DNA of 64,000 bases from Bacteroidota bacterium (GTDB lineage: Bacteria; Bacteroidota; Ignavibacteria; Ignavibacteriales; Ignavibacteriaceae). Each line of letters starts with the position of its first letter. The first letter of the stretch is position 1. A model generated the notes under the pieces. That model worked only from the letters and a program-made list of their open reading frames with translations, was not told where the DNA came from and did not search any database. Shown here one piece after another: positions 46,462 to 55,475 of the stretch. The translations under genes were made by a program, and so were the position numbers. Location of the stretch: contig JADFPP010000003.1 of NCBI GenBank assembly GCA_022562275.1, forward strand, positions 1 to 64,000, read 5' to 3'.

Positions 46462-47258
46462 ATCAACATTTTCTTCACATTAATAATATCTTTAGTCTCA
46501 AGTTTGTAAATATAAACACCACTGGAAAGCTGGGTGCCATTGAATCTAACCTGGTAAGTGCCTGCGGGTTTTTCTTCGTTAACTAAAGAAGCAACCTCGT
46601 TCCCTAAAATATCATAAACTTTTAAAGAAATATATTGCCTGCTACTTACCGTATATTCAATACTGGTACCCGGGTTAAACGGATTCGGATAATTTTGTGC
46701 GAGCTGAAATTCAGATGGTAAAATTTCATCCTCAACTGTTACAGGAATATCTATAACTCTTACAGGAAAATTCTCACCGAAGTTCCATTTATCACCTAAT
46801 ATAGGATTGCCATCTCCGTTAACACTATTAGCAACTGAATAAATTGTATCAACAACAATACTATTCGGTGCTGTATATTTAAAACTCCAGAACACGGTAT
46901 CATTTTTAAAAGTATTTGGCATTGTGTGTGTTAATTCCAGCGGAAATCCCTCTGAGAATAACATCCGATGACTTAATGTATCGACTGAATCTATCGTACC
47001 GTATCTAACTGCAATATTAAAACCTCCGGCTACTGCCGGTCCCCCTGTTATTAAAACTTTATACTCAACCGAATCGCTTATCAATAAACTGTCGGGTCCT
47101 TCTATCCATACATGTACAGAATCAGTAAATTCTATTCCATGGCATAGGCAGCCGTTGCCATTTAAACGGGTAAGCCCTATATGTCCTGTTTCAAAATTTC
47201 TTTCAGCGAAAATAATTACAGATATAAAAGTAGCAATAAGCAGCAAATTTATTTTCAT
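46452..47258 (-). CDS. Secreted choice-of-anchor V-like protein with type IX sorting domain
   Basis: The 268-residue protein has a signal peptide (ending FA before ERNF). The N-terminal segment GHIGLTRLNGNGCLCHG has a CxCH motif like the cysteine-rich start of choice-of-anchor-V/Reelin-type domains. A beta-rich domain and a sorting domain follow (AQNYPNPFNPGTSI, SLKVYDILGNEV, SSGVYIYKLE). It is exported by the type IX system. Start ATG at 47258 is preferred over the TTG just before it, because AAGGAG lies five bases upstream. Ligand or redox role of the CxCH is unknown. Confidence 0.75.
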   Translation of the reverse strand: MKINLLLIATFISVIIFAERNFETGHIGLTRLNGNGCLCHGIEFTDSVHVWIEGPDSLLISDSVEYKVLITGGPAVAGGFNIAVRYGTIDSVDTLSHRMLFSEGFPLELTHTMPNTFKNDTVFWSFKYTAPNSIVVDTIYSVANSVNGDGNPILGDKWNFGENFPVRVIDIPVTVEDEILPSEFQLAQNYPNPFNPGTSIEYTVSSRQYISLKVYDILGNEVASLVNEEKPAGTYQVRFNGTQLSSGVYIYKLETKDIINVKKMLMIK

Positions 47259-47281
47259 CAAATCTCCTTGCAGTTTAAAAT

Positions 47282-47320
47282 AAAAAAAGCACGGTGAACT
47301 AAATTAGCTTAACCGTGCTT
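47282..47320 (-). terminator. Intrinsic terminator
   Basis: Perfect nine-base arms AAGCACGGT (47287-47295) and ACCGTGCTT (47312-47320) are followed on the minus strand by a T run (plus-strand A at 47282-47288). It lies 17 bases past the stop of the BNR-repeat protein gene and separates it from the next sorting-domain gene. Confidence 0.85.
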
Positions 47321-47337
47321 AAAGAGAAAGCATTATT

Positions 47338-48900
47338 CTATTTCGTTAAAATCATTTTCTTGGTAGCGGTAAAATTACTACCGTTATTTCCGTTTGCTTC
47401 CAGAACATAAAAATAAGTTCCGCTTGATAATCTGCTTGCATTAAAATCAATATGATGAATTCCAACAGAAATTTCCGAATTTAATAATTCAGCTACTTCC
47501 TGACCAAGCAAATTAAATAATTTCAATTTTACATTTGAATCAACCGGGATAGAGAACTTGATTGAAGTGGAAGGGTTGAATGGATTCGGATAATTCTGAA
47601 ACAACACATACTGTGCGGGAGTTAGTCCTTCAACTTCTATTGCATCCGAATATTCGTAAGTTCCGTCAAAATCAATTTGTTTCAATCTATAATATTGAGT
47701 GCCCGAAGCAAATTCAATAATTTTGTACGTATAACTTTTTGATTCAGTTGTTGTTCCGAAACCGGGAACAAATCCAATTTTTTCAAAAGTTTGATTATCA
47801 GTGCTTCTCTCAATTTCAAAACCCTGGTTATTTAACTCGGTTGCTGTCGTCCAATTTAAGCTGATTTCATTTTCTGAAGTTTCAGCAGTAAAAGAAGTTA
47901 ACTCAACAGGTATAAATAAATCGGAATTTAGTTTATAAAAACCGTTACCCTGTGCAGCAAATTGAGTAATTGAATCAACAATAAAAATTTGATAGTTTTG
48001 CGAAGCTATGCTAATTTGGGTCCAGGTTGTACCACCGTTAACACTTCTCCAAGCATTTCCGCAAGAATAGCATGCATTCATAACAAGATTGCTATCATGA
48101 AGTTGAACATGTACTCCCCACATATCTTCACCATTAAATCCGGGAACCAGAGTCCAGTTTTCTCCATAATCAGTTGATTTTAGGAATCCCCCGCCTCCAG
48201 CCCATTTAGTAGCCCATGCTGTACCTGGATTTGTATAATCGACAGAAATGGTTGGTATTTCGCCAGATGTATTTAAGACTGCGGTCCAGGTTTTACCGCG
48301 ATTTAAACTTCTAAAAATGCCGGTAGTGTTATCACCGATGAGTATAATACTTGTATCTGGAAATACTGCAATATCACAAGGTGCCGAAACCGGACCAAAA
48401 TTACTGGCAATAGTAATCCAGGTATCGCCAAAGTTTGTTGAACGCTTAAAATTATTATCAACCATTGTATAAATCGTATCCGGATGTGATGGATCCTGCT
48501 CCATCGGAATTCCGAAGAAAGACATTTGACCTTCATTTAGTTTTAGCATCCAGGTTTGACCATCATCTGTGGTTTTATATATTTTATCATTTGATCCAAT
48601 GTGTTCTATAGCAACTAAAAATGTTCCGGAATTGAAATCATCTAAGATAACTGCTTTTATTTTCGATGCATTAGGCACGTTTGTACCTGTTTGCGTAAAG
48701 GTTTCACCGCGGTCTGTACTTTTATAAATTTTATTGTTTGAACCATAATAAACGATATCTGTGTTAAACTTGTAAACATCTATCGGTCCGCCTATGCTGC
48801 TCCCGGCTTGTTTCAATTCCCAATAGTAGATCGGTTGGCTAAAACTTATTGCAGCAAATAAACATATCATAAAAATTGTATAACTAGAATTCTTCTTCAA
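47338..48900 (-). CDS. Secreted BNR/sialidase-like propeller protein with type IX sorting domain
   Basis: The 520-residue protein has a signal peptide (ending FSQ). Repeated S-x-D-x-G-x-T-W Asp-box motifs (STDRGETF, TTDDGQTW, STNFGDTW, SLNRGKTW, STDYGENW, SVNGGTTW) form a propeller to about residue 320. A fibronectin-like domain follows (about 335-420), then a sorting domain (FQNYPNPFNPSTSI). The catalytic residues of true sialidases are not evident, so it is probably a surface or binding protein. Start is TTG, with AGGAG six bases upstream. A terminator follows the gene. Confidence 0.82.
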   Translation of the reverse strand: MKKNSSYTIFMICLFAAISFSQPIYYWELKQAGSSIGGPIDVYKFNTDIVYYGSNNKIYKSTDRGETFTQTGTNVPNASKIKAVILDDFNSGTFLVAIEHIGSNDKIYKTTDDGQTWMLKLNEGQMSFFGIPMEQDPSHPDTIYTMVDNNFKRSTNFGDTWITIASNFGPVSAPCDIAVFPDTSIILIGDNTTGIFRSLNRGKTWTAVLNTSGEIPTISVDYTNPGTAWATKWAGGGGFLKSTDYGENWTLVPGFNGEDMWGVHVQLHDSNLVMNACYSCGNAWRSVNGGTTWTQISIASQNYQIFIVDSITQFAAQGNGFYKLNSDLFIPVELTSFTAETSENEISLNWTTATELNNQGFEIERSTDNQTFEKIGFVPGFGTTTESKSYTYKIIEFASGTQYYRLKQIDFDGTYEYSDAIEVEGLTPAQYVLFQNYPNPFNPSTSIKFSIPVDSNVKLKLFNLLGQEVAELLNSEISVGIHHIDFNASRLSSGTYFYVLEANGNNGSNFTATKKMILTK

Positions 48901-49112
48901 AATATACTCCTGCTATTTTATTAGAAACATGATAGAAAACTTAGGATGATTTATTTATAAAATAAGAATTATGATTATAAAATAAAAATAATATTACTTA
49001 ATCTATCCGAGTCATTGTGATTATTTAAATAATGCACACTTGAGTTATTGGATTGATATTGAAAAAAATGTTAGTTTCATAATTAGATTAATAAAAATAA
49101 TAGGAATAATAA

Positions 49113-49832
49113 ATGAATTTAGATGTGCTAGTATTTGCAGCACACCCGGATGATGCTGAATTATCAATGGGCGGGACGATTGCAAAATTTACGGAAAGCG
49201 GTTTTAAAGTTGGAATTATTGATCTGACCCAGGGGGAAATGGGAACACGAGGGAGTGTAGAAATACGGAAAAATGAAGCAGCTGATGCTGCAAAGATTCT
49301 TAAAATATCTGTAAGAGAAAATCTGTTAATCCCTGATGGAGATATCCGGATTTCGAATGAAAATATAAATAAAGTTGTAGTGATGATGAGAAAATATTGC
49401 CCGGGTTTAGTATTTGCACCTTACTTTAATGATAGGCATCCGGATCACATTCATACCAGTGATTTAATTAAGGAGGCAATGTTCGTTTCAGGATTATCTA
49501 AAGCAAAAACTTTTGTGGGAGAAAATGCACAAGCTGTATTCCGTCCTTCAAAGCTTTTTTATTATATGCAGACCTACACTTTTCAGCCATCATTCATTGT
49601 TGATATAACCGGCTCATTTGAAAAAAAATTGAACTCGATTAGAGCATTTAAAACACAATTTCATAATCCTGATAGTAACGAACCTGAAACATTTATAAGC
49701 AAACCTGAATTTATTGATTTTGTTGAGGCACGGGCAAAATATTTTGGATTTCAGATAGGGAAAAAGTTTGGTGAACCATTTTACTCAGAGGTAAATATTG
49801 AACTTAGCATTAATGATATGTTAAATAATTGA
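49113..49832 (+). CDS. bshB1: Bacillithiol biosynthesis deacetylase BshB1
   Basis: The 239-residue zinc-dependent LmbE-family deacetylase has metal ligands in AAHPDDAELSMGGT (residues 10-23) and RHPDHIHTS near 110. The BshB1-typical DLTQGEMGTRGS and EAADAAKIL segments are present. It deacetylates GlcNAc-malate to GlcN-malate in bacillithiol synthesis, so the organism probably uses bacillithiol as its low-molecular thiol. bshA and bshC are not in the window. AGGA precedes the ATG. It ends 2 bases from the convergent kinase gene. Confidence 0.93.
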   Translation: MNLDVLVFAAHPDDAELSMGGTIAKFTESGFKVGIIDLTQGEMGTRGSVEIRKNEAADAAKILKISVRENLLIPDGDIRISNENINKVVVMMRKYCPGLVFAPYFNDRHPDHIHTSDLIKEAMFVSGLSKAKTFVGENAQAVFRPSKLFYYMQTYTFQPSFIVDITGSFEKKLNSIRAFKTQFHNPDSNEPETFISKPEFIDFVEARAKYFGFQIGKKFGEPFYSEVNIELSINDMLNN

Positions 49833-49834
49833 TA

Positions 49835-50917
49835 TTATTTTTCAGCCAAAGGTAATCTGACAATCGCCTCTGTCTGTTTTCCATGAGTGCTATTTATTTT
49901 AAAATCACCTCCATATATTTTGGTTATTTTTATGGATAAATCTAGTCCAAGTCCTGTGCCTTGCTGTTCATACTTGTTTCTTTCAAATTGAAAGTAAGCA
50001 CCTATATTGGCAATTTGCTCTTCGGTCATTCCTCTTCCCTTATCGATTACTTTTAACTCAAAATAATCTTCATCCTTTTCTGCATTAAGAGTCACTTTTG
50101 TTCCCGGCTCTGAAAATTTGAATGCATTATCCAATAATTCTTCAATCAACAATGTGAAATAAGTAATTGGGATTTTTACCGATGCATCTTGTAAATTAAT
50201 TTGGAGATCATCTCTTCTTTTAAACCCTTCTGCAACATTATTAGCAATTTTACTTAATAAACCAGAATCGACCTTTGTTATGCCCCGACTTAAATCTTTT
50301 GCTTTTGAATCGCTGTTAATTGACTCTAATTGTTGATAAACGATTAATTTCTTTACCAACTTATTTAGTCTCATTCCTGCTTGAAGAATTGCACGAGAAA
50401 ATTCCATTGCTTCCTCATCTGAATTATCACTAAATTTTTCGACCAGCATTTCAGCATAACCCATTATTGAAACAAGAGGTGTTTGTAATTCGTGGGGAAG
50501 CGAATATGCGATGTTGTCTCTCAAAACATCCATTCGTTCTTTTAAAACGGAATATTTTTCAAGCCGTGTTTTAACTGAGTTCAGTAAATCTTCCGGCTGG
50601 AACGGTTTGGTAATATAATCATCTGCACCGAGAATCATTCCTCTCCTAAGATCTCCTTTGTCTACCATACCGCTTAAAAAAATAAATGGTATAGTTGATG
50701 TTTTAGGATCATCTCTTAAATCCTGTAAAACCTGGTGCCCGTTTACTCCGGGCATTTTTATATCACAGACTATTAAATCGGGTGTTTCATCTTTTGCTTT
50801 CTGAATCCCTTCTTCTCCGTTTGTAGCTATCAAGCAATCATATCCTTCAAGCTGCAGGTACTCAGCAATAGATTCGAGGATAAGATGTTCGTCTTCAATT
50901 ATTAATATTTTTTCCAA
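49835..50917 (-). CDS. Receiver domain-histidine kinase hybrid
   Basis: The 360-residue cytoplasmic protein has a receiver domain first (acidic pocket Glu8/Asp9, phosphoacceptor Asp52 in VCDIKMPG, Lys104 in YITKPF). A HisKA dimerisation helix follows with His142 (PHELQTPLVS), then an ATPase domain (N box DNAFKFSEPG, G1 DKGRGM, G2 GTGLGLDLS). No membrane segment or sensor domain is seen. It probably relays a signal received by phosphotransfer from another kinase. Output partner is unknown. Confidence 0.9.
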   Translation of the reverse strand: MEKILIIEDEHLILESIAEYLQLEGYDCLIATNGEEGIQKAKDETPDLIVCDIKMPGVNGHQVLQDLRDDPKTSTIPFIFLSGMVDKGDLRRGMILGADDYITKPFQPEDLLNSVKTRLEKYSVLKERMDVLRDNIAYSLPHELQTPLVSIMGYAEMLVEKFSDNSDEEAMEFSRAILQAGMRLNKLVKKLIVYQQLESINSDSKAKDLSRGITKVDSGLLSKIANNVAEGFKRRDDLQINLQDASVKIPITYFTLLIEELLDNAFKFSEPGTKVTLNAEKDEDYFELKVIDKGRGMTEEQIANIGAYFQFERNKYEQQGTGLGLDLSIKITKIYGGDFKINSTHGKQTEAIVRLPLAEK

Positions 50918-51222
50918 AATAATATATTTTTTAGTTAGTGCTTAAATTTCTTACTTACTATTACCAATTACCGTTATAAGAAATATAATAAAATTATATA
51001 AAATTTAATAAACAAAGGTTAAGCATGTTACAAAAAATGGATGCGATAAATAAAAATAAAATTTAATGAAGATTGAACATCAATTCAAAATATCTAAAAA
51101 ATACTTAAATTTAATCTATCATATTTCTACTTTTGGTAAATAATAAATGTAACTATATGTTCGAAATATTATCCAAAGAAAAAATAATTAACCTTTTTTT
51201 ATTTATTAACATGTGAGCCGAT
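50918..51222. other. AT-rich divergent promoter region, no gene
   Basis: These 305 bases lie between the divergently transcribed kinase and pckA genes and must hold both promoters. The octamer TACTTTTG at 51128-51135 fits the TAnnTTTG consensus of Bacteroidota -7 elements on the plus strand. No matching -33 element was found, so it is not called. No repeat or RNA gene was seen. Confidence 0.4.
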
Positions 51223-52830
51223 ATGCCTGTTATCAACTTATCAAAATATGGCATTTTAAATATTAATAAAATTATTCATAATCCATCTTATGATGAGATT
51301 TATGAATTTGAGACCGAAGGAGGATTGGAAAGTTTTGAAAAATGCTATCCAACTGAATTGGGCGCTTTGAATGTTCTAACAGGAGTATTTACAGGACGTT
51401 CACCTAAAGATAAATATATAGTAATGGATGATGTTACCAGGGATACAATATGGTGGACTTCGGAGAAAGCTAAAAACGATAACAAGCCAATTACACAGGA
51501 GGTTTGGAACGATCTTAAGGCAATAGTTCAAAAACAATTATCAGAAAAAGAACTTTATGTTGTTGATACTTATTGCGGTGCAAATGAAGATTCACGTTTA
51601 AAAGTAAGATTTATAACTGAAGTTGCCTGGCAGGCACACTTTGTTACTAATATGTTTTTAAGACTTTCCAAAGAGGAACTTGAAAATTATGACGAGCCCG
51701 ATTTTATTGTTTTAAATGGTTCTAAAACCAGTAATCCAAAATGGAAAGAACATGGAATGAACTCTGAAGTTTTTACGGTGTTTAACCTAACAGAAAAAAT
51801 GCAGGTAATTGGCGGAACATGGTACGGTGGAGAGATGAAAAAAGGAATCTTTGCAATGATGAACTATTACCTGCCGTTAAAGGGTATTGCATCAATGCAT
51901 TGCTCAGCTAATCAGGGTAAAGATGGAGATGTAACAATTTTCTTCGGGTTAAGTGGTACCGGTAAAACAACTCTTTCAACAGATCCAAAAAGAGTACTAA
52001 TTGGGGATGATGAACATGGTTGGGACGATGATGGTATATTTAATTTTGAGGGTGGATGTTACGCTAAAACAATTAACCTCGATAAAGATTCTGAACCGGA
52101 TATTTATGATGCAATTAAAAAAAATGCTTTGCTGGAAAATGTAGCTGTTGATGAAAACGGTAAAATAGATTTTAATGACAGCTCAGTTACTCAAAACACA
52201 CGCGTTTCATATCCTATATACCATATTGAAAATATCGTTAAACCTTTTTCCAAAGGTGGACATGCGAATAAAGTAATCTTTTTAACTGCTGATGCATTTG
52301 GTGTTATGCCCCCGGTATCCAAACTATCTTCTGAGCAAACAAAGTATCATTTCTTATCCGGATTTACAGCCAAGTTAGCTGGTACCGAGCGAGGAGTAAC
52401 TACACCGCAGCCAACGTTTTCTGCCTGCTTTGGAAAAGCTTTCCTTTCTCTCCATCCAACAAAATATGGTGAGGAACTGGTTAGGAAAATGACAGCTCAT
52501 AATACTAAAGCATATTTAGTAAATACAGGTTGGAATGGTACAGGTAAGAGAATATCGATTAAAGATACACGCTGCATTATAGATGCCATCATGGATGGTT
52601 CAATTGACACTGCTGATACTAAAACCATCCCTATCTTCAACCTGGAAACACCAACTGCGCTCCCGGGTGTTAACCCGGCAATTCTGGATCCCCGCGATAC
52701 TTATGAAGATCCTTCTGAATGGTATAAGAAAGCTAATGAACTTGCTGAATTGTTTATAAAGAATTTTGAGCAGTACACAGATAGCGAGGAAGGAAAAGCA
52801 TTAGTTGCAGCCGGTCCAAAAGCTAATTAA
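51223..52830 (+). CDS. pckA: Phosphoenolpyruvate carboxykinase (ATP)
   Basis: The 535-residue enzyme interconverts oxaloacetate and phosphoenolpyruvate. It has the phosphate loop [11 protein letters not shown] (near 245-255), the metal-binding [22 protein letters not shown], the TGRSPKDKY substrate site and the adenine-binding [13 protein letters not shown]. Length matches the ATP-dependent family. It probably serves gluconeogenesis together with the acetate-activating enzyme encoded next. Confidence 0.96.
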   Translation: MPVINLSKYGILNINKIIHNPSYDEIYEFETEGGLESFEKCYPTELGALNVLTGVFTGRSPKDKYIVMDDVTRDTIWWTSEKAKNDNKPITQEVWNDLKAIVQKQLSEKELYVVDTYCGANEDSRLKVRFITEVAWQAHFVTNMFLRLSKEELENYDEPDFIVLNGSKTSNPKWKEHGMNSEVFTVFNLTEKMQVIGGTWYGGEMKKGIFAMMNYYLPLKGIASMHCSANQGKDGDVTIFFGLSGTGKTTLSTDPKRVLIGDDEHGWDDDGIFNFEGGCYAKTINLDKDSEPDIYDAIKKNALLENVAVDENGKIDFNDSSVTQNTRVSYPIYHIENIVKPFSKGGHANKVIFLTADAFGVMPPVSKLSSEQTKYHFLSGFTAKLAGTERGVTTPQPTFSACFGKAFLSLHPTKYGEELVRKMTAHNTKAYLVNTGWNGTGKRISIKDTRCIIDAIMDGSIDTADTKTIPIFNLETPTALPGVNPAILDPRDTYEDPSEWYKKANELAELFIKNFEQYTDSEEGKALVAAGPKAN

Positions 52831-53011
52831 TTTTATATTAATAAATTGAAAATTTAATATTGATAAATAATTTGTAGAGAGATATTTTCATTTCTCAAAC
52901 TTGATTATCGGTTTTACAACTCTTAACTTCATATGCAAATCTGTTTATCCTTTTTTCAGTAATACTAAAAATAAATAAGTTCAGATTGTTATTAATAATT
53001 GGAGAAATTAA

Positions 53012-54901
53012 ATGTCCGAGAAAAAACTTTCCGGCGATGTTTACCATCCTACCGAAGAAGTAATAAATAATGCTAATGCAAAATGCGATGAGCTTTACAA
53101 TTTTGCTGAAAGAGATTATGAAGGATTTTGGGCGAAAGAAGCCGAAGAATTGCATTGGTTCCAGAAGTGGGATAAAGTATTAGATGATTCAAATAAGCCG
53201 TTCTTTAAATGGTTTACTGAAGGCAAGACAAATATTTGTTATAACTGTCTCGATGTTCATCTTGATTCGGCAAGGCGTAACAAGCTTGCACTAATTTGGG
53301 AAGGTGAAGACGGAGAGTTTAAATCATTCTCATATTTTGCATTGCACAGGGATGTAAACAAGTTTGCTAATGTTTTAAAAAGTCTTGGCGTACGTAAAGG
53401 CGATAGAGTTACAATCTATATGGGAAGGATACCGGAGCTTGCTATTGCTATGCTTGCCTGTGCGCGTATCGGAGCAGTTCACTCAGTGGTTTACGGCGGT
53501 TTTTCTGTTGAAGCACTGCATGAAAGAATTGATGACAGTGAATCAAAAGTATTGATAACCTGTGACGGTGCATACCAGCGTGGAAAAATTATTGAACTAA
53601 AACAAATTTCTGATGAAGCATTACAGCGTGCTGCAACAGTCTCGAGCGTAGTGGTTGTTAAAAGAACAGGACACGAAATAAATATGGAACCGGGAAGAGA
53701 TATGTGGTATCACGATCTAATGGCGCTGCCAATTGCAAGTAACGAAGAAAATGTGGAAATGATGGATGCTGAAGATCCGTTATTCCTTCTTTATACTTCA
53801 GGCACAACGGGTAAACCAAAAGCAATACTGCATGTGCATGGTGGTTATATGGTTGGAACTTATACAACTCTTAAATATGTTTTTGATATTCACGAAGATG
53901 ATAGATTTTGGTGTGCGGCTGATCCGGGATGGATTACGGGGCACAGTTATATTGTGTACGGTCCCTTGTTAAACGGGGTAACTTCTTTTATGTACGAGGG
54001 TGCTCCAACATTTCCTTATCCAAGCCGCTGGTGGCAGATGATTGAAAAATATGGTATCAACATTCTTTATACAGCACCAACGGCAATAAGAGGATTAATG
54101 CGTTTTGGTGAAGCATGGCCAAATCGTCACGATCTTTCTTCATTACGCTTATTAGGCACAGTTGGCGAACCGATAAATCCCGAAGCATGGAAGTGGTACT
54201 ATAAAGTAATCGGAAATGAAAAATGCCCGATAATGGATACCTGGTGGCAGACTGAAACCGGAATGTTTATGATAACTCCAATGCCTTGCACTCCTTTGAA
54301 ACCCGGTTCAGGTACATTGCCATTTCCCGGATTACAAATGGATATTCTAGACGAGGAAGGAAATCCCGTTAAACCCGGTGAAGAAGGATTTCTCGTAATT
54401 AAAAATTCCTGGCCTGCTATGCTTAGAACAATTTGGAATGATCCGGATAGGTATGTAGAACAATACTGGAGCAAATATGATGGAATGTACTTAACCGGCG
54501 ATTCTGCAAAGAGAGATGAGGACGGTTACTATTGGATTATCGGAAGGGTTGATGATGTAATAAAAGTATCCGGTTATCGTTTGGGAAGTGCTGAGATTGA
54601 AAGTGCGTTGGTTAGTCATCCCGCTGTTGCGGAAGCTGCAGCAATTGCATTACCTCACGAGGTAAAGGGAAATGCAATACACGCTTTTGTTATTTTACGT
54701 GATGGGTATAAACGAACCGATACTTTTGTTGAAGAGTTAAGAAAACATGTCGGACACGAAATGGGTCCGATTGCAAAACCGGAACATATTGAAATAGTTG
54801 ATTCGCTTCCTAAAACAAGAAGCGGAAAAATTATGCGAAGAGTGTTAAAAGCAAAAGCACTTGGTGTTGATCCCGGTAATATCTCAACATTAGCTGATTA
54901 A
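53012..54901 (+). CDS. acs: Acetyl-CoA synthetase
   Basis: The 629-residue AMP-forming ligase has the P-loop-like LYTSGTTGKPKAI near residue 260, the DTWWQTETG motif near 410, the YLTGDSAKRDEDGY segment and the acetylatable lysine in PKTRSGKIMRR near 607. The N-terminal FWAKEAEELHWFQKWDKV is typical of Acs. It activates acetate for entry into the citric acid cycle. GGAG precedes the ATG. It stands 181 bases after pckA, whose gap holds no gene. Confidence 0.95.
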   Translation: MSEKKLSGDVYHPTEEVINNANAKCDELYNFAERDYEGFWAKEAEELHWFQKWDKVLDDSNKPFFKWFTEGKTNICYNCLDVHLDSARRNKLALIWEGEDGEFKSFSYFALHRDVNKFANVLKSLGVRKGDRVTIYMGRIPELAIAMLACARIGAVHSVVYGGFSVEALHERIDDSESKVLITCDGAYQRGKIIELKQISDEALQRAATVSSVVVVKRTGHEINMEPGRDMWYHDLMALPIASNEENVEMMDAEDPLFLLYTSGTTGKPKAILHVHGGYMVGTYTTLKYVFDIHEDDRFWCAADPGWITGHSYIVYGPLLNGVTSFMYEGAPTFPYPSRWWQMIEKYGINILYTAPTAIRGLMRFGEAWPNRHDLSSLRLLGTVGEPINPEAWKWYYKVIGNEKCPIMDTWWQTETGMFMITPMPCTPLKPGSGTLPFPGLQMDILDEEGNPVKPGEEGFLVIKNSWPAMLRTIWNDPDRYVEQYWSKYDGMYLTGDSAKRDEDGYYWIIGRVDDVIKVSGYRLGSAEIESALVSHPAVAEAAAIALPHEVKGNAIHAFVILRDGYKRTDTFVEELRKHVGHEMGPIAKPEHIEIVDSLPKTRSGKIMRRVLKAKALGVDPGNISTLAD

Positions 54902-54909
54902 TTTATGTG

Positions 54910-55473
54910 TTATGTGGACATCTTATCTTCTTTATAAAGAAAATCAACTTTATCAATCTTCTGTGAAGAAAATAAGATAAATTCATCAATACTGTTAAAT
55001 TCTTTTTGTATAAGTGTTTTGTCGATTAGTGTTCCTTTTCTTTTACCAATGTAGTCTCTATAACTAGAAAATTCCCAGTCAACGATATTCTTTACAATTC
55101 CTATCCTTAAGGGATTCTGGTGAATATAATTTGTTAATGTTAAAAGATATCTTTCGTCTGTGATTAACTTAGTCTTCGTATGATTTTGAAATAAGCTCCC
55201 TGTTCTGGAGAATGCTTTATTAATTGCTTTTGTGTACGAACTTAGTAGTATTCCTATATTCTTTTTTATCAATTCTGTTTCTAATGAATTAACATAAATT
55301 AGAAAATGGAAATGTGTTGGCATTAAACAATAGGAAAGTGTAGTTACATACTCGCTCAAGTAATGTCGATATTTTCTCAGGAAGAATAGGTAATTCTTTC
55401 TTTCCTTGAAAACAAGTTCTCGGTTGTTAGAGCGATTGTAAAGATGAAAATATTTATGGTGGAATAAATCCAT
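54910..55473 (-). CDS. REP-associated tyrosine transposase (RAYT, Y1 family)
   Basis: The 187-residue HUH single-strand transposase begins HHKYFHLYNRSNNRELVF. It has the HxH metal motif in MPTHFHFLIY (His54, His56), the catalytic tyrosine Tyr80 in ILLSSYTKAINKAF, and the FQNHTKTKLI segment typical of RAYTs. It binds and nicks at palindromic REP sequences. A strong palindrome lies 7 bases before its start (55480-55520), between it and citF. The frame is intact, so activity is possible. Confidence 0.9.
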   Translation of the reverse strand: MDLFHHKYFHLYNRSNNRELVFKERKNYLFFLRKYRHYLSEYVTTLSYCLMPTHFHFLIYVNSLETELIKKNIGILLSSYTKAINKAFSRTGSLFQNHTKTKLITDERYLLTLTNYIHQNPLRIGIVKNIVDWEFSSYRDYIGKRKGTLIDKTLIQKEFNSIDEFILFSSQKIDKVDFLYKEDKMST

Positions 55474-55475
55474 TT